The position numbers were made by a program, and so were the translations under genes. Shown piece after piece: positions 30,148 through 41,374 of a stretch of DNA of 64,000 nt (position 1 is the stretch's first letter; every line of letters starts with the position of its first letter). The stretch comes from an uncultured OM182 clade bacterium. GTDB taxonomy: Bacteria; Pseudomonadota; Gammaproteobacteria; Pseudomonadales; Azotimanducaceae. The DNA lies in NCBI GenBank assembly GCA_905182025.1, contig CAJJAA010000008.1:62001-126000 (forward strand), read 5' to 3'. Under the pieces are notes generated by a model. That model did not search any database. It worked only from the letters and a program-made list of their open reading frames with translations, and was not told the origin of the DNA.

Positions 30148-30200
30148 GTCTACAAGTTTAGCAATTGCTAAAGCAACTACCGGTTCAGGAGACGGGTTGG

Positions 30201-30512
30201 ATGCAAAACCAGAGAATTAGAATTCGACTAAAGGCTTTCGATCATCGCCTTATCGACGTGTCGACACAGGAAATCGTTAACACCGCCAAGCGCACTGGCG
30301 CAGTGGTACGTGGTCCGATTCCTTTGCCCACGAGAATAGAAAAGTTCACCGTACTGACGTCGCCGCATGTTTATAAAGATGCACGTGACCAGTATGAGAT
30401 TAGAACGCATAAGCGTTTGCTCGACATTGTTGAGCCAACTGAAAAGTTCATTGATGCACTAACCAAACTTGATTTGGCCGCTGGCGTTGATGTACAGATC
30501 AACTTGGGCTAG
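30201..30512 (+). CDS. rpsJ: Ribosomal protein S10 (NusE)
   Basis: S10 is part of the 30S head and, as NusE, joins NusB and NusG in antitermination. From ATG 30201 it has 103 residues, [19 protein letters not shown] onward, with the conserved [14 protein letters not shown] loop. Earlier in-frame codons are not family-like. The ribosome site is ggagacggg. Confidence 0.98.
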   Translation: MQNQRIRIRLKAFDHRLIDVSTQEIVNTAKRTGAVVRGPIPLPTRIEKFTVLTSPHVYKDARDQYEIRTHKRLLDIVEPTEKFIDALTKLDLAAGVDVQINLG

Positions 30513-30523
30513 GTGGAGCTAAT

Positions 30524-31162
30524 ATGACTATTGGAATTATTGGCGTAAAACGCGGCATGACCAGGGTGTTCACTGAAGATGGCACATCTGTTCCTGTGAC
30601 AGTTATTGAGGCTACTCCTAATCGAGTAACTCAAAGAAAGACAGGCGAGACTGATGGCTACGAAGCGCTACAAGTAACCTACGGTGAAGTTAAAGCTTCC
30701 AAGGTTAATAAAGCGCAAGCGGGCCATTTCAGCAAAGCTAATACTGAAGCAGGTCGTCATCTATATGAGTTTAGATGCGATGCGGGCAATGAGATGTCTG
30801 TTGGTGACGCGCTCACAGTTGAAGGCTTCGAAGCTGGCCAGAAAGTTGACGTAACAGGTCAATCAAAAGGTAAAGGTTTTGCTGGCGTAATTAAGCGATA
30901 TAACTTCGCGATGCAAGATGCTACCCACGGTAACTCTATTTCGCATCGTGCCCCAGGATCCATCGGACAGTGTCAGACTCCTGGTCGTGTATTCAAGGGT
31001 AAGAAAATGGCAGGTCACATGGGCGCAGTTCAAGTGACTACCCAAACTCTTGAAGTAGTAAGAGTTGATCAAGAAAACAATTTGCTGCTTGTTAAAGGAG
31101 CAGTACCTGGGGCAACAGGCGGTGACGTAGTCATCAAGCCTGCAGTCAAAGCCAGGAATTAA
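30524..31162 (+). CDS. rplC: Ribosomal protein L3
   Basis: L3 starts 50S assembly and reaches the peptidyl transferase centre. The 212-residue product has [14 protein letters not shown] at the N-terminus and the loop motif [19 protein letters not shown]. It contains the glutamine that PrmB methylates in E. coli. It lies 11 bp after rpsJ, with a ggtgg ribosome site. Confidence 0.98.
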   Translation: MTIGIIGVKRGMTRVFTEDGTSVPVTVIEATPNRVTQRKTGETDGYEALQVTYGEVKASKVNKAQAGHFSKANTEAGRHLYEFRCDAGNEMSVGDALTVEGFEAGQKVDVTGQSKGKGFAGVIKRYNFAMQDATHGNSISHRAPGSIGQCQTPGRVFKGKKMAGHMGAVQVTTQTLEVVRVDQENNLLLVKGAVPGATGGDVVIKPAVKARN

Positions 31163-31176
31163 TTGGAGTTGGAACT

Positions 31177-31797
31177 TTGAATCTCAATATTTCAGAACCA
31201 GGTAAGGGCGTTTCAGACCGAGCAGTTGATGTTTCGGAAGCTACTTTTGGCCGACAGTTCAACGAAGCGTTGGTTCACCAGGTCGTGACGGCCTATCTTG
31301 CTGGTGCTCGTCAGGGCACACGCGCGCAGAAGACGCGAGCGGAAGTGAATGGTGGTGGACGTAAGCCGTTTCGTCAAAAGGGTACGGGTCGTGCGCGAGC
31401 CGGTACTATCCGATCTCCAATTTGGAGAGGGGGCGGGCAAACGTTCGCAGCCAAAACACAAGATTTTAGTCAAAAAGTAAACCGTAAGATGTACCGCGGT
31501 GCGATGCAGTCGATTTTGTCTGAGCTCATTCGTCAAGATCGCTTGATCGTCACTGAAGACTTCTCGGTTGAAGTACCAAAAACCAAAGAAGTTCAGGTGA
31601 GACTTAAAAGTCTAGAATTGACTAATGTTCTGATCGTAGTTGAAGAGGTTGATGACAATTTGTATTTGTCGACCAGAAATCTTCACGGCGTTGAAGTTAT
31701 AGATGTTCAAGGCGTTAACCCAGTCGATCTTATTGGTTTTGAGAAGGTGCTATTTACCGTTGGCGCGCTCAAGAAAGCAGAGGAGTTGCTGGCATGA
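31177..31797 (+). CDS. rplD: Ribosomal protein L4
   Basis: L4 lines the exit tunnel and, in E. coli, represses the S10 operon. The 206-residue product contains the tunnel loop around [21 protein letters not shown] and the following [10 protein letters not shown]. The start is TTG 31177 after ttggagttggaac. The stop overlaps rplW by 4 bp. Confidence 0.98.
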   Translation: MNLNISEPGKGVSDRAVDVSEATFGRQFNEALVHQVVTAYLAGARQGTRAQKTRAEVNGGGRKPFRQKGTGRARAGTIRSPIWRGGGQTFAAKTQDFSQKVNRKMYRGAMQSILSELIRQDRLIVTEDFSVEVPKTKEVQVRLKSLELTNVLIVVEEVDDNLYLSTRNLHGVEVIDVQGVNPVDLIGFEKVLFTVGALKKAEELLA

Positions 31798-32093
31798 ATC
31801 AAGAAAGAGTTTACAAGATCTTGTTAGGCGCTCATATCTCGGAAAAAGCAACAGTGATAGCGGATAACGCTAACCAGTTTGCTTTTAAAGTTGCAAAAGA
31901 TGCAACCAGACCTGAGATAAAAGAAGCAGTAGAGACTATATACGGCGTCTCGGTTAAGAATGTTTCTGTGCTGAACGTTAAAGGAAAAGTAAAAAGAAAT
32001 ATGCGTGGTGTAAGTCGAAAGCCAAGCTGGAAGAAAGCCTATGTCCGTTTAGAAGAAGGTCACGACATAGACTTTGCTAGCATCGGCGAATAA
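31794..32093 (+). CDS. rplW: Ribosomal protein L23
   Basis: L23 sits at the tunnel exit and docks trigger factor and SRP. The 99-residue product starts [20 protein letters not shown]. It contains the motif [21 protein letters not shown] and the basic segment [24 protein letters not shown] 31794 overlaps the rplD stop, so the two are translationally coupled. Confidence 0.98.
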   Translation: MNQERVYKILLGAHISEKATVIADNANQFAFKVAKDATRPEIKEAVETIYGVSVKNVSVLNVKGKVKRNMRGVSRKPSWKKAYVRLEEGHDIDFASIGE

Positions 32094-32126
32094 ACACTAA
32101 CTAGGTAAACGAAACGAGTTATAACA

Positions 32127-32957
32127 ATGCCAGTCGTAAAAGCTAAACCAACATCGCCAGGTCGAAGATTCGTCGTAAAAGTCGTCAACCCTGACCTATA
32201 TAAGGGCGACGGCTACAAGCCACTATTGGAGAAAAAGTCCAAGACGGGTGGACGAAACAATAACGGCCGAATTACTACTCGCCACATTGGTGGTGGTCAC
32301 AAGCAAAAGTATCGCGTTATAGATTTCAAACGAAACAAAGATAACATCAAAGCGGTTGTAGAAAGAATAGAGTACGATCCGAATAGAACAGCGAACATAG
32401 CGTTACTCAAGTACCTCGATGGTGAAAGAAGATATATCATCGCGCCGAAAGGCCTTAGTGCTGGTGACGAAGTTCAATCAGGAACAAGTACGCCTATTAA
32501 AGCTGGCAATACACTTCCTTTAAGATATATTCCGATGGGTAGTGTCATTCACTGTGTTGAGCTAAAGCCTGGTAAAGGCGCACAGATGGTAAGAAGTGCC
32601 GGTACTTCCTGTCAGTTAGTCGCCAGAGAAGGCACGTACGTCACTTTACGACTTCGGTCCGGTGAAATGCGAAAAGTATTAGCGGATTGTCGCGCAACGT
32701 TAGGCGAAGTCAGTAATTCAGAACATAACTTAACCTCACTCGGTAAGGCTGGAGCCCGACGATGGAGAGGTGTTAGACCAACGGTTCGTGGTGTTGTAAT
32801 GAACCCAGTTGATCACCCGCATGGTGGTGGTGAAGGTAAGACATCAGGTGGTCGTCATCCTGTATCACCCTGGGGAATGCCAACCAAAGGTTATAAGACT
32901 CGTAAGAACAAGCGCACGGACAACATGATCGTTCGTAAACGTCGACAGAATCGTTAG
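32127..32957 (+). CDS. rplB: Ribosomal protein L2
   Basis: L2 is needed for subunit joining and peptidyl transfer. The 276-residue product contains [20 protein letters not shown] and the C-terminal [20 protein letters not shown]. The latter carries the conserved histidine next to the catalytic centre. The ribosome site before ATG 32127 is weak (cgagttataaca). Confidence 0.98.
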   Translation: MPVVKAKPTSPGRRFVVKVVNPDLYKGDGYKPLLEKKSKTGGRNNNGRITTRHIGGGHKQKYRVIDFKRNKDNIKAVVERIEYDPNRTANIALLKYLDGERRYIIAPKGLSAGDEVQSGTSTPIKAGNTLPLRYIPMGSVIHCVELKPGKGAQMVRSAGTSCQLVAREGTYVTLRLRSGEMRKVLADCRATLGEVSNSEHNLTSLGKAGARRWRGVRPTVRGVVMNPVDHPHGGGEGKTSGGRHPVSPWGMPTKGYKTRKNKRTDNMIVRKRRQNR

Positions 32958-32968
32958 GAGAAGTAGTT

Positions 32969-33244
32969 GTGCCACGTAGTTTAAAGAAAGGCCCATTTAT
33001 TGATCTTCACCTGATGAATAAGGTTCGTCAGGCGAAAGAAACAAATGACAAACGGCCAATTAAAACATGGTCGCGTCGTTCAATGATCTCGCCAGAATTT
33101 GTTGGCTTGACTGTTCAGGTTCACAATGGCAAGCAGCACATCCCAGTATTCGTTACTGAAGATATGGTTGGACACAAGCTTGGTGAGTTCTCATTGACCC
33201 GTACTTACCGTGGTCATACTGCGGACAAGAAAGTTCGGCGCTAA
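32969..33244 (+). CDS. rpsS: Ribosomal protein S19
   Basis: S19 is in the 30S head near the A site and binds S13. The 91-residue product, [18 protein letters not shown] onward, has the family core [20 protein letters not shown] and the [16 protein letters not shown] end. The start is GTG 32969 with taggag upstream. Confidence 0.98.
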   Translation: MPRSLKKGPFIDLHLMNKVRQAKETNDKRPIKTWSRRSMISPEFVGLTVQVHNGKQHIPVFVTEDMVGHKLGEFSLTRTYRGHTADKKVRR

Positions 33245-33285
33245 GCCGCTTTTCGTAGAATAGAAAAGCATAGAGGATTTAAAAG

Positions 33286-33618
33286 ATGGAAGTAGCTGCA
33301 AAATTAAGAGGCGCGAAAATGTCCGCGCAGAAAGCGCGACTGGTTGTAGACCAGATTCGAGGCAAAGAAGTCGGCGATGCGCTTAATATTCTTAACTTCA
33401 GCACTAAGAAAGGTGCACATCTGGTGCGTAAGTTGCTTGAGTCTGCGATAGCTAATGCAGAACACAACGAAGCTGCAGATGTTGATGAGTTAAAAGTGTC
33501 AACAGCGTTTGTTGATGAGGGATTAACGATGAAGAGAATCCGACCAAGAGCGAAAGGTCGGGCTGATCGGATTCTAAAGAGAACATGTCACATTACGCTT
33601 GTTGTTGCTGACAAGTAA
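33286..33618 (+). CDS. rplV: Ribosomal protein L22
   Basis: L22 lines the exit tunnel. The 110-residue product begins [20 protein letters not shown]. The tunnel-loop segment [18 protein letters not shown] is intact, with no macrolide-type deletion visible. A gagg ribosome site precedes ATG 33286. Confidence 0.98.
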   Translation: MEVAAKLRGAKMSAQKARLVVDQIRGKEVGDALNILNFSTKKGAHLVRKLLESAIANAEHNEAADVDELKVSTAFVDEGLTMKRIRPRAKGRADRILKRTCHITLVVADK

Positions 33619-33652
33619 ATTAAGGCGTAGTTGAGGCTAATAGGAAAGTAGT

Positions 33653-34330
33653 ATGGGTCAAAAAGTACATCCAGTTGGATTCAGGTTAGGTGTGATCAAA
33701 GAACACACCTCTGTCTGGTACGCAGATGGCGCGAGCTATGCAGATAAATTGCATAACGATTTGATGGTTCGTGAATATATCCAGAAGCGTTTGTCACAAG
33801 CTTCCGTTAGCCGAATAGAAATTGAACGGCCGGCTCAAACCGCCAGGATCACCATCCACACTGCCCGACCAGGCATTGTGATTGGTAAGAAAGGAGAGGA
33901 TGTTGAGAAGCTGCGTCGAGAGATTGCGAATCTCATGAAGGTTCCGGTCCACATTAATATCGAAGAGATACGCAAGCCAGAATTGGATGCATATCTTGTT
34001 GCTCAAAATGTATCTTCGCAGTTAGAGCGTCGAGTACAGTTTAGACGGGCAATGAAACGGGTAATACAGAACACAATGCGTAGCGGTGCTCTGGGTATAA
34101 AGGTTCGCGTTGCGGGCAGACTGAACGGTGCAGAAATTGCTCGCTCAGAAAGCTACCACGAAGGTAGAGTGCCATTGCACACACTTCGAGCTGATATTGA
34201 CTATTCAACAGCAGAAGCGCTTACAACTTATGGAATTCTTGGCGTAAAGGTCTGGATCTTCAAAGGTGAAGTTCTTGGACAGCGCGAAGAAGCTAATGAA
34301 CAGCAAACAAACGTTCAGACTTTCGGATAG
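33653..34330 (+). CDS. rpsC: Ribosomal protein S3
   Basis: S3 forms part of the mRNA entry channel. The 225-residue product has a KH domain with the GXXG-type loop in [16 protein letters not shown] and the C-terminal domain [20 protein letters not shown]. It begins [20 protein letters not shown]. Confidence 0.98.
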   Translation: MGQKVHPVGFRLGVIKEHTSVWYADGASYADKLHNDLMVREYIQKRLSQASVSRIEIERPAQTARITIHTARPGIVIGKKGEDVEKLRREIANLMKVPVHINIEEIRKPELDAYLVAQNVSSQLERRVQFRRAMKRVIQNTMRSGALGIKVRVAGRLNGAEIARSESYHEGRVPLHTLRADIDYSTAEALTTYGILGVKVWIFKGEVLGQREEANEQQTNVQTFG

Positions 34331-34336
34331 AAATCG

Positions 34337-34750
34337 ATGCTACAGCCTAAACGGACAAAATTTAGAAAAATGCAGAAAGGTCGAAATCGCGGACTGGCCC
34401 ATAGGGGTAGTAGCGTAAGTTTCGGCGAGTATGGTCTTAAGGCAACAGCCCGCGGACGATTGACTGCGCGACAGATAGAAGCAGGTCGACGAGCTATGAC
34501 TCGGCGTGTGAAACGTGGTGGTCAGATTTGGATACGAGTTTTTCCGGACAAGCCGATTACCAATAAGCCGTTAGAAGTAAGGCAGGGTAAAGGTAAGGGT
34601 AACGTGGAATATTGGGTTGCTCAAATAAAGCCAGGAAAAGTCCTGTATGAGATGGAAGGTGTTACCGAAGAAGTTGCTCGCGATGCGTTTAGATTGGCCG
34701 CAGCAAAGCTTCCGTTCCCAACCACATTTGTAAAACGCACAGTAATGTGA
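34337..34750 (+). CDS. rplP: Ribosomal protein L16
   Basis: L16 shapes the A-site region of the 50S subunit. The 137-residue product starts [20 protein letters not shown]. It contains [20 protein letters not shown], with the arginine hydroxylated by YcfD in E. coli present. It begins 6 bp after rpsC. Confidence 0.98.
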   Translation: MLQPKRTKFRKMQKGRNRGLAHRGSSVSFGEYGLKATARGRLTARQIEAGRRAMTRRVKRGGQIWIRVFPDKPITNKPLEVRQGKGKGNVEYWVAQIKPGKVLYEMEGVTEEVARDAFRLAAAKLPFPTTFVKRTVM

Positions 34751-34767
34751 TCTGAGGGGCATTCGAA

Positions 34768-34965
34768 TTGAAAGCATCAGAAATAAAAGATAAGTCGGTC
34801 GAAGAGTTAACAGAAACTTTGGTTTCTCTTAGCAAGGACCAGTTTACTTATCGCATGCAGCAATCTACGGGTCAGCTAGGCCAGACTCACCTATTGAAAG
34901 CAGTAAAGAAAGACATCGCGCGAGTGAAGACTGTACTAGGTGAAAAAAGCAGGGTGAGTGAATGA
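34768..34965 (+). CDS. rpmC: Ribosomal protein L29
   Basis: A two-helix protein at the tunnel exit, 65 residues, beginning [20 protein letters not shown] and containing the conserved [16 protein letters not shown]. The start is TTG 34768 after gaggggcattcgaa. The stop overlaps the rpsQ start by 4 bp. Confidence 0.97.
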   Translation: MKASEIKDKSVEELTETLVSLSKDQFTYRMQQSTGQLGQTHLLKAVKKDIARVKTVLGEKSRVSE

Positions 34966-35228
34966 GTAAGACAGGTAATGCACGTACTGCAAGCGGTACG
35001 GTTCTTAGTAATAAGATGGACAAGTCGATTGTTGTTCAGGTTGAGCGTCAAGTTAAGCACCCGATTTATGGTAAGTACATAAAGCGGACTAACAAGATTC
35101 ACGCCCATGACCCTGAAAACGAGTGTCAAGAAGGCGACTTGGTAACAATTGAAGAAACCAAGCCGATTTCGAAGATGAAGGCATGGAAGTTAAGTACAGT
35201 CGATCGTAAAGCAACGATTATTAATTGA
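34962..35228 (+). CDS. rpsQ: Ribosomal protein S17
   Basis: A 16S-binding OB-fold protein of 88 residues. Conserved parts are [39 protein letters not shown] and [14 protein letters not shown]. It is translationally coupled to rpmC by an ATGA overlap. Confidence 0.98.
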   Translation: MSKTGNARTASGTVLSNKMDKSIVVQVERQVKHPIYGKYIKRTNKIHAHDPENECQEGDLVTIEETKPISKMKAWKLSTVDRKATIIN

Positions 35229-35274
35229 TATTTTGAACAATTGGCGATTGCCTTTTGATTGTGGAGTTTAAGCA

Positions 35275-35643
35275 ATGATTCAGACGCAAACATATTTGGA
35301 TATTGCAGATAACAGTGGTGCACGCCGCGTGATGTGTATCAAGGTTCTGGGTGGATCCAAGCGTCGCTACGCGGGAATCGGTGATGTTATTAAGGTCACT
35401 GTGAAGGAAGCTATTCCACGTGGTCGAGTTAAAAAAGGTCAGGTATTGGACGCAGTAGTTGTTCGTACCAGGAAAGGCGTTCGACGCTCTGACGGGTCGA
35501 TTATCCGATTTGATGGTAACGCTGCGGTCTTGTTGAACGCGAATAAGCAGCCTATTGGCACTCGGATCTTTGGGCCAGTAACGAGAGAGTTACGAAACGA
35601 TAAGTTCATGAGGATTGTTTCTCTGGCACCGGAAGTTTTATAA
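35275..35643 (+). CDS. rplN: Ribosomal protein L14
   Basis: L14 is at the subunit interface and is a target of the silencing factor RsfS, encoded here at 53483. The 122-residue product starts [20 protein letters not shown] and contains [21 protein letters not shown] tggag ribosome site precedes ATG 35275. First gene of the spc operon; no clear separate promoter is seen in the 46-bp gap. Confidence 0.98.
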   Translation: MIQTQTYLDIADNSGARRVMCIKVLGGSKRRYAGIGDVIKVTVKEAIPRGRVKKGQVLDAVVVRTRKGVRRSDGSIIRFDGNAAVLLNANKQPIGTRIFGPVTRELRNDKFMRIVSLAPEVL

Positions 35644-35683
35644 GACCGGTCAACGATCTAACTGAGATAAAAGGTTTAGGTAA

Positions 35684-35998
35684 ATGCAAAAGATTAAGAA
35701 AGACGACGAAATAATCGTCATTGCAGGAAAAGACAAAGGAAAGCGTGGTTCTATAACCAAGATGCTTGAAGAGCGAGTATTCGTGTCAGGCATAAACATG
35801 GTTAAGAAGCACACGAAGGGTAATCCTCAGATGGGACAACCTGGCGGAATTATAGAGAAAGAAGCATCGATTCATATCTCCAATATTGCGATCTATAACG
35901 GATCAGACAATAAGGCCGATAGAGTTGGAATTAAAACCTTGGAAGACGGAAAGAAAGTAAGAATCTTTAAGTCGACCGGTGAAGAGATAGACGGGTAA
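35684..35998 (+). CDS. rplX: Ribosomal protein L24
   Basis: An early 50S assembly protein with a KOW motif: [20 protein letters not shown] at about 8-27. It has 104 residues. The conserved [20 protein letters not shown] follows. It lies 6 bp before rplE. Confidence 0.98.
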   Translation: MQKIKKDDEIIVIAGKDKGKRGSITKMLEERVFVSGINMVKKHTKGNPQMGQPGGIIEKEASIHISNIAIYNGSDNKADRVGIKTLEDGKKVRIFKSTGEEIDG

Positions 35999-36004
35999 GC
36001 AAAG

Positions 36005-36550
36005 ATGGCAGACCTAAAAGCATTTTACGAATCAGAAGTTGCAGCAAAGCTGAAAGAAGAGCTTGGCCTAGATAATGTGATGGAAATTCCACGTTTCACT
36101 AAAATTACGCTCAATATGGGCGTGGGTGAAGCTATTGGCGACCGAAAGCAGTTAGATAATGCTGTCGGCGACATGGAAAAAATCGCAGGTCAGAAGGTTG
36201 TAATCACGGAAGCGCGTAAGTCGATTGCGGGATTCAAGGTACGTGATGGCTATCCAGTTGGCTGTAAGGTCACACTTCGGAAAGCAAGAATGTACGAGTT
36301 TCTTGATCGCCTAATTAACATTGCGATTCCTCGTCAGAGAGACTTTCGTGGCATTAGCCCTAAGTCGTTCGATGGACGTGGTAACTTTTCAATGGGTATT
36401 ACTGAGCAAATAGTTTTCCCAGAGATTGATTACGACAAGATTGACAAAATTAGAGGAATGGACATCAGTATTGGCACAACAGCTAAGACAGATGAAGAAG
36501 GCCGAGCATTGTTAAAGGCCTTTAACTTTCCTTTCAGAGAAGCAAGTTAA
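36005..36550 (+). CDS. rplE: Ribosomal protein L5
   Basis: L5 binds 5S rRNA in the central protuberance. The 181-residue product contains [40 protein letters not shown] and the P-site loop [20 protein letters not shown]. Confidence 0.98.
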   Translation: MADLKAFYESEVAAKLKEELGLDNVMEIPRFTKITLNMGVGEAIGDRKQLDNAVGDMEKIAGQKVVITEARKSIAGFKVRDGYPVGCKVTLRKARMYEFLDRLINIAIPRQRDFRGISPKSFDGRGNFSMGITEQIVFPEIDYDKIDKIRGMDISIGTTAKTDEEGRALLKAFNFPFREAS

Positions 36551-36603
36551 TTTTACTAGAACAACTATCTACAAGAACAGTAAATAGCTAGCAGAGAGCG
36601 TTT

Positions 36604-36909
36604 ATGGCTAAGAAATCAATGATCAATCGCGAAACGAAGCGCGCTAAGACAGTCGCGAAGTACGCGAAGAAGCGAGCAGAACTTAAAGCGACGATCGCAA
36701 ATTTAAACTTGTCGGATGACGAGCGTTGGGAAGCACAGCTGAAATTTCAAGCGCTTCCAAGAGACGCAAGTCCTTCGAGACAAGTACGGCGTTGTAGCCT
36801 GACTGGACGACCTCATGCGGTTTATCGCCGTTTTGGTTTGGCTCGAACGAAATTAAGAGAAGCGGCCATGCGGGGCGATGTACCTGGCTTGGTTAAGTCT
36901 AGCTGGTAA
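36604..36909 (+). CDS. rpsN: Ribosomal protein S14
   Basis: A 30S head protein of 101 residues, the long zinc-free type: the segment [20 protein letters not shown] lacks the CXXC...CXXC cysteines of the short form. The N-terminus is [20 protein letters not shown]. The ribosome site is gagagcg. Confidence 0.98.
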   Translation: MAKKSMINRETKRAKTVAKYAKKRAELKATIANLNLSDDERWEAQLKFQALPRDASPSRQVRRCSLTGRPHAVYRRFGLARTKLREAAMRGDVPGLVKSSW

Positions 36910-36922
36910 GGAAAGAATACTC

Positions 36923-37315
36923 ATGACTATGCAAGATCCATTGGCAGATATGCTAACTCGAGTTCGAAATGCACAGACTGCTCGATTGACTGAAGTTGAA
37001 ATGCCCTCGTCACGTACGAAGGTAGATATAGCTCAAGTACTTAAAGATGAAGGTTACATTGAGGAATTCTCTGTAGACGCCGAGGCTAAGCCAACGCTGA
37101 CCATCATATTGAAGTATTTTAGCGGACGGCCCGTTATTGAAGAGATTAAGCGCGTAAGTCGCCCTGGTCTTAGACAATATAAAGGTAAAGGAGATATTCC
37201 TGTCGTTAAAGGCGGATTAGGAATCATCATCCTTTCTACTAATAAAGGTCTGATGACCGATCGCGCAGCGAGAGCTGCTGGTCTTGGCGGCGAGCTAATT
37301 TGCTCGGTCTTCTAA
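36923..37315 (+). CDS. rpsH: Ribosomal protein S8
   Basis: S8 binds the central domain of 16S rRNA and in E. coli represses the spc operon. From ATG 36923 it has 130 residues: [18 protein letters not shown] onward, with [19 protein letters not shown] and the C-terminal [20 protein letters not shown]. In-frame upstream codons overlap rpsN and are rejected. Confidence 0.98.
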   Translation: MTMQDPLADMLTRVRNAQTARLTEVEMPSSRTKVDIAQVLKDEGYIEEFSVDAEAKPTLTIILKYFSGRPVIEEIKRVSRPGLRQYKGKGDIPVVKGGLGIIILSTNKGLMTDRAARAAGLGGELICSVF

Positions 37316-37353
37316 ACTGATTCGTCAGCTTAGAGAAATATAGGTTTAAAAGT

Positions 37354-37887
37354 ATGTCACGAATAGCAAATAGTCCAGTTGAATTACCTTCAGGTGTAGA
37401 GGTAACGATCAAGGACAGCATAATTAGCGTAAAGGGTGGAAAGGGTAATTTGAGCCTTGCCATTAATGAGCTTGTGAAGATTACACAGAACGAAAACGTA
37501 ATAAGCTTCGCTGCAGCAAACCAAACGAAGAAGTCTGGTGCACTTGCAGGTACGTTCAGATCCATCGTAGACAATATGGTCACGGGTGTTACTGAAGGTT
37601 TTACGAAGGAATTGCAATTAATTGGTGTTGGGTATCGTGCGCAAGCACAGGGTAAGAAGTTAAACTTGAGTCTTGGTTTCTCTCACCCGGTTGTGTACGA
37701 AGTTCCCGAAGGAATAGAAGTTGAAACGCCCACCAACACTCAGGTGGTGGTTAAAGGCGTAGATAAGCAGCTTGTCGGCCAGGTTGCTGCGGATATCCGA
37801 GCTTATCGACCACCTGAACCTTACAAAGGTAAAGGCGTGAGATACACAGACGAATACGTCAAGCGTAAAGAAGCGAAGAAAAAGTAA
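37354..37887 (+). CDS. rplF: Ribosomal protein L6
   Basis: L6 lies at the base of the factor-binding site. The 177-residue product has two similar domains, MSRIANSPVELPSGVEVTIK first. The conserved C-terminal motif is RAYRPPEPYKGKGVRYTDE. Confidence 0.98.
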   Translation: MSRIANSPVELPSGVEVTIKDSIISVKGGKGNLSLAINELVKITQNENVISFAAANQTKKSGALAGTFRSIVDNMVTGVTEGFTKELQLIGVGYRAQAQGKKLNLSLGFSHPVVYEVPEGIEVETPTNTQVVVKGVDKQLVGQVAADIRAYRPPEPYKGKGVRYTDEYVKRKEAKKK

Positions 37888-37956
37888 GGTTAAAAATATT
37901 AATCACTAGGTGGCTAACAACACTGCCGTTTTGTGGCATTTTGTAAAGAGGAAGTA

Positions 37957-38307
37957 ATGAGCAAAAAGAATGACGCTCGACTGAGAAGAGCACGCAGAGG
38001 CAGAAAGCACATTGAGACACTTGAAGTAGCAAGGCTCACTGTCTATCGCTCACCTCGTCATATATATGCGCAGGTAATATCTGTTTCTGGTGACACAATC
38101 GAGGCTACGGCTTCGACGCTTGATAAGACACTGCGAGACGGTACTACAGGCAATACAGATAGTGCGGCTAAAGTTGGCGCACTGATTGCCGAGCGCGCAA
38201 AAGCCGCTGGTATTGAGAAAGTCGCATTTGATCGATCTGGTTACAAGTATCACGGCCGGATTAAAGCATTAGCAGATGCAGCCCGCGAAGGCGGCCTGCA
38301 GTTTTAG
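37957..38307 (+). CDS. rplR: Ribosomal protein L18
   Basis: A 5S rRNA-binding protein of 116 residues from ATG 37957 ([20 protein letters not shown]). It ends in the conserved [20 protein letters not shown] and GGLQF. The ribosome site aagaggaag decides this start over an in-frame GTG-type codon 24 bp upstream. Confidence 0.98.
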   Translation: MSKKNDARLRRARRGRKHIETLEVARLTVYRSPRHIYAQVISVSGDTIEATASTLDKTLRDGTTGNTDSAAKVGALIAERAKAAGIEKVAFDRSGYKYHGRIKALADAAREGGLQF

Positions 38308-38329
38308 GCTGGGTAGTTGAGGATTAATA

Positions 38330-38833
38330 ATGGCGTATAACGACAAAGAAAACGAAGAAGGTATCCAGGAAAAGCTTGTACAAGTTAACCGGGTTGCCAA
38401 AGTTGTTAAAGGCGGCCGAATTTTTGGTTTCACCGCACTGACGGTTGTTGGAGATGGTAAAGGCCGAGTAGGTTACGGTCGCGGCAAGGCACGTGAAGTG
38501 CCATTGGCCATACAGAAAGCGATGGAAGCAGCACGCCGCAATATGATCGATGTCGATCTAAGTGGCACAACCATCCAATATCCAATTACAGCACAACACG
38601 GTGCTTCAAAGATTTTCATGCAGCCTGCCTCAGAGGGTACGGGTGTAATCGCGGGTAAGACAATGCGAGCTGTACTTGAAGTAGCCGGCGTTTCAAACGT
38701 ATTGGCGAAATGTTACGGCTCAACGAATCCCGTAAATGTGGTTCGTGCAACCTTTAAAGGTTTGCAGGAAATGAGAGCGCCCGCTGGTATAGCTGAAAAG
38801 CGCGGCAAGACGTTAGAAGAGATTACAGGTTAA
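38330..38833 (+). CDS. rpsE: Ribosomal protein S5
   Basis: S5 helps form the mRNA channel and affects accuracy. The 167-residue product contains [20 protein letters not shown] and [19 protein letters not shown]. The spectinomycin loop VKGGR is unaltered. The C-terminal domain ends [11 protein letters not shown]. Confidence 0.98.
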   Translation: MAYNDKENEEGIQEKLVQVNRVAKVVKGGRIFGFTALTVVGDGKGRVGYGRGKAREVPLAIQKAMEAARRNMIDVDLSGTTIQYPITAQHGASKIFMQPASEGTGVIAGKTMRAVLEVAGVSNVLAKCYGSTNPVNVVRATFKGLQEMRAPAGIAEKRGKTLEEITG

Positions 38834-38838
38834 CGACC

Positions 38839-39024
38839 ATGGCTGAGAATAAGATGATTAAGGTGACCTTGACCAAAAGTCCAATCGGGCGACTGAAAAG
38901 TCACAAAGCATGTGTTGCTGGCCTTGGACTGAAAAGGATTCGACAGAGTGTTGATGTAATAGATACACCTGAAAACAGAGGGATGATCAATAAGGTCTCC
39001 TATATGTTAAGCGTAGAAGGCTAG
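38839..39024 (+). CDS. rpmD: Ribosomal protein L30
   Basis: A small 50S protein of 61 residues. The signature is [20 protein letters not shown] followed by [20 protein letters not shown]. It starts 5 bp after rpsE. Confidence 0.97.
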   Translation: MAENKMIKVTLTKSPIGRLKSHKACVAGLGLKRIRQSVDVIDTPENRGMINKVSYMLSVEG

Positions 39025-39037
39025 TAGGAGTACTACA

Positions 39038-39481
39038 ATGCAATTAAATGATTTACACCCTGCGGCTGGTAGTACGCACAGCAAGAAGAGAGTTGGACGC
39101 GGCATGGGCAGTGGCCTAGGTAAGACAGCTGGACGCGGACACAAAGGACAGAAATCACGATCAGGTGGACGAGTGAAGCCGGGTTTTGAGGGTGGTCAAC
39201 AGCCGCTACAGATGAGACTACCAAAGTTTGGTTTTAACTCAGCTAAGGCGCGAGTAACAGCAGAGGTTACGTTGTCTGAACTAGCCAAAGTTGAAGCTGA
39301 CGTTATCGATCTGCAGGCATTGAAAGACGCAGATCTGATTAGCGGTGCAATGAAATGGGCAAAGGTTATGTTGTCCGGCGAGATTAGTAAGGCAGTGACA
39401 GTGAAAGGTATTCGTGTCACTAAAGGAGCACGGGCTGCGATTGAAGCTGCTGGTGGGACGATTCAGGAAGACAAGGCGTAG
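39038..39481 (+). CDS. rplO: Ribosomal protein L15
   Basis: A late 50S assembly protein of 147 residues with the typical Gly/Arg/Lys-rich N-terminal half ([20 protein letters not shown]) and a globular C-terminal half. It directly precedes secY, as usual in the spc operon. Confidence 0.98.
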   Translation: MQLNDLHPAAGSTHSKKRVGRGMGSGLGKTAGRGHKGQKSRSGGRVKPGFEGGQQPLQMRLPKFGFNSAKARVTAEVTLSELAKVEADVIDLQALKDADLISGAMKWAKVMLSGEISKAVTVKGIRVTKGARAAIEAAGGTIQEDKA

Positions 39482-39502
39482 TTGAGAGCGGTAGCGAATT
39501 AG

Positions 39503-40831
39503 ATGACCAGTTCCCTGGCACAAAAAGCAACGCCCGGATCCACAGGTGGTGGCTTAACTGAATTGCGTAGCAGACTTTTGGTCGTGTTTATCGCGATCGT
39601 GATCTATCGGATCGGAAGTCATATTCCTGTACCGGGGATAGATCCTGAAAGGTTGAGATTGTTGTTTGATCAAAACCAAGGCGGCATTCTGGACTTGTTT
39701 AATATGTTCTCGGGTGGCGCGTTAGAGCGAATGAGCATATTCGCACTTGGCATTATTCCTTATATATCTGCGTCGATTATCACGCAGCTATTGGTAGCAA
39801 CGACGCCCTCGCTTCAACAGCTAAGAAAGGAAGGCGAAGCAGGTCGACGAAAGATTTCACAATACACGCGTTACGGCACGCTGGTATTAGCAACGGTGCA
39901 GGGTTTAGCCTTCAGTTCAGGTTTAGCATCACAAGGTTTGGCCTACGCAGGCAATTTCGCATTCCACTTTGTGGCAGTGACGACGCTCGTAACAGGTACG
40001 ATGTTCCTCATGTGGTTGGGCGAACAGGTAACAGAACGGGGTATTGGTAACGGTATCTCAATTATCATCTTTGCGGGCATCGTTTCAGGCTTCCCTAGTG
40101 CAATTGGGCAATCCTTTGAGCAAGCCAGACAAGGAGAGATATCTATTTTAGGTCTGCTGATCATCGCGACCTTGGCAATCGCAGTTGTAGCGTTTGTTGT
40201 ATATGTAGAACGAGGCCAACGGCGCATTACGATTAATTACGCCCGTCGGCAGCAAGGTAAGAGGATGTACCAGGCACAAACAAGCCATCTACCTCTTAAA
40301 GTGAACATGGCCGGTGTAATTCCAGCGATTTTCGCAAGTAGTTTACTGTTGTTTCCCGCATCGCTAGGACAGTGGTTCGGTCAGACACCTGGAATGGAAT
40401 GGTTGCAGGAGTTAAGTCTTCAAATTGCGCCAGGACAGCCGTTAAACATTATATTGTTCTCTATCGGAATCATTTTCTTTTGTTTCTGGTACACAGCAAT
40501 CATGTTTAATCCGAAGGAAGTCGCGGAGAATTTAAAGAAGTCGGGAGCGTTTATACCTGGATATCGACCAGGCGACCAAACGGCTAAGTATATAGACACG
40601 ATTTTGACGAGGCTTACATTGTTTGGCTCGTTGTATATGACAGCAGTATGTCTGCTGCCACAGATTTTAGTTGTACAGTTTAATGTGACGTTTCAGTTAG
40701 GTGGTACAGCATTGTTGATTGTTGTAGTCGTGGTGATGGATTTTATCTCTCAGATTCAGACTCACCTTATGTCGCATCAATACGAGTCATTAATGAAAAA
40801 GTCCAATTTGCAGAATTTTGGACGTAGGTAA
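39503..40831 (+). CDS. secY: Preprotein translocase subunit SecY
   Basis: The channel-forming subunit of SecYEG has 442 residues and ten membrane helices. Recognisable parts are [34 protein letters not shown] (plug-helix region), [20 protein letters not shown] (cytoplasmic loop that binds ribosome and SecA) and the C-terminal [19 protein letters not shown]. SecE is at 13532. Confidence 0.98.
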   Translation: MTSSLAQKATPGSTGGGLTELRSRLLVVFIAIVIYRIGSHIPVPGIDPERLRLLFDQNQGGILDLFNMFSGGALERMSIFALGIIPYISASIITQLLVATTPSLQQLRKEGEAGRRKISQYTRYGTLVLATVQGLAFSSGLASQGLAYAGNFAFHFVAVTTLVTGTMFLMWLGEQVTERGIGNGISIIIFAGIVSGFPSAIGQSFEQARQGEISILGLLIIATLAIAVVAFVVYVERGQRRITINYARRQQGKRMYQAQTSHLPLKVNMAGVIPAIFASSLLLFPASLGQWFGQTPGMEWLQELSLQIAPGQPLNIILFSIGIIFFCFWYTAIMFNPKEVAENLKKSGAFIPGYRPGDQTAKYIDTILTRLTLFGSLYMTAVCLLPQILVVQFNVTFQLGGTALLIVVVVVMDFISQIQTHLMSHQYESLMKKSNLQNFGRR

Positions 40832-40842
40832 CGGAGCAGGAA

Positions 40843-40956
40843 ATGAAAGTTAGAGCTTCAGTAAAGAAGATGTGTCGGAACTGTCGAGTAATTCGACGCA
40901 GAGGTGCTGTTCGAGTTATCTGTTCAGAACCAAAACACAAACAACGCCAAGGTTAA
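40843..40956 (+). CDS. rpmJ: Ribosomal protein L36
   Basis: A 37-residue protein, [20 protein letters not shown] followed by [17 protein letters not shown]. The zinc ligands Cys11, Cys14, Cys27 and His32 are all present, so this is the zinc-binding (C+) form. It lies between secY and rpsM, 11 bp and 14 bp away, with ggagcagga as ribosome site. Confidence 0.97.
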   Translation: MKVRASVKKMCRNCRVIRRRGAVRVICSEPKHKQRQG

Positions 40957-40970
40957 CAGGAGCAAGTTGA

Positions 40971-41327
40971 ATGGCTCGTTTAGCTGGGATTAATATCCCC
41001 GATAATAAGCACGCAGAAATTTCTTTAACCTATATCTTTGGTATCGGTAGACGGACTGCGAAAGATCTATGTGAAGCGACTAATGTTAGTCCTAACACTA
41101 AGATCCAGGACCTGAGTGAAGCAGAGCTAGACTTGCTTCGGTCAGAAATAGCAAAATTACCTGTCGAAGGTGACCTACGTCGAGAGCAACAGCTCAATAT
41201 CAAGCGTTTGCTTGATCTTGGTTGCTATCGGGGCATTCGTCATCGACGTAATTTGCCTCTTCGAGGTCAAAGAACGAAGACGAACGCACGAACTCGGAAA
41301 GGACCCAAGCGTCCTATCCGTAGGTAA
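40971..41327 (+). CDS. rpsM: Ribosomal protein S13
   Basis: S13 contacts tRNAs and forms head bridges. The 118-residue product starts [20 protein letters not shown]. It contains [20 protein letters not shown] and ends in a basic tail (KGPKRPIRR). First gene of the alpha operon. Confidence 0.98.
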   Translation: MARLAGINIPDNKHAEISLTYIFGIGRRTAKDLCEATNVSPNTKIQDLSEAELDLLRSEIAKLPVEGDLRREQQLNIKRLLDLGCYRGIRHRRNLPLRGQRTKTNARTRKGPKRPIRR

Positions 41328-41374
41328 TAAATTGAACAAAGCTGTAAACAAATTAGCAGAGCGAAGTGACAACT

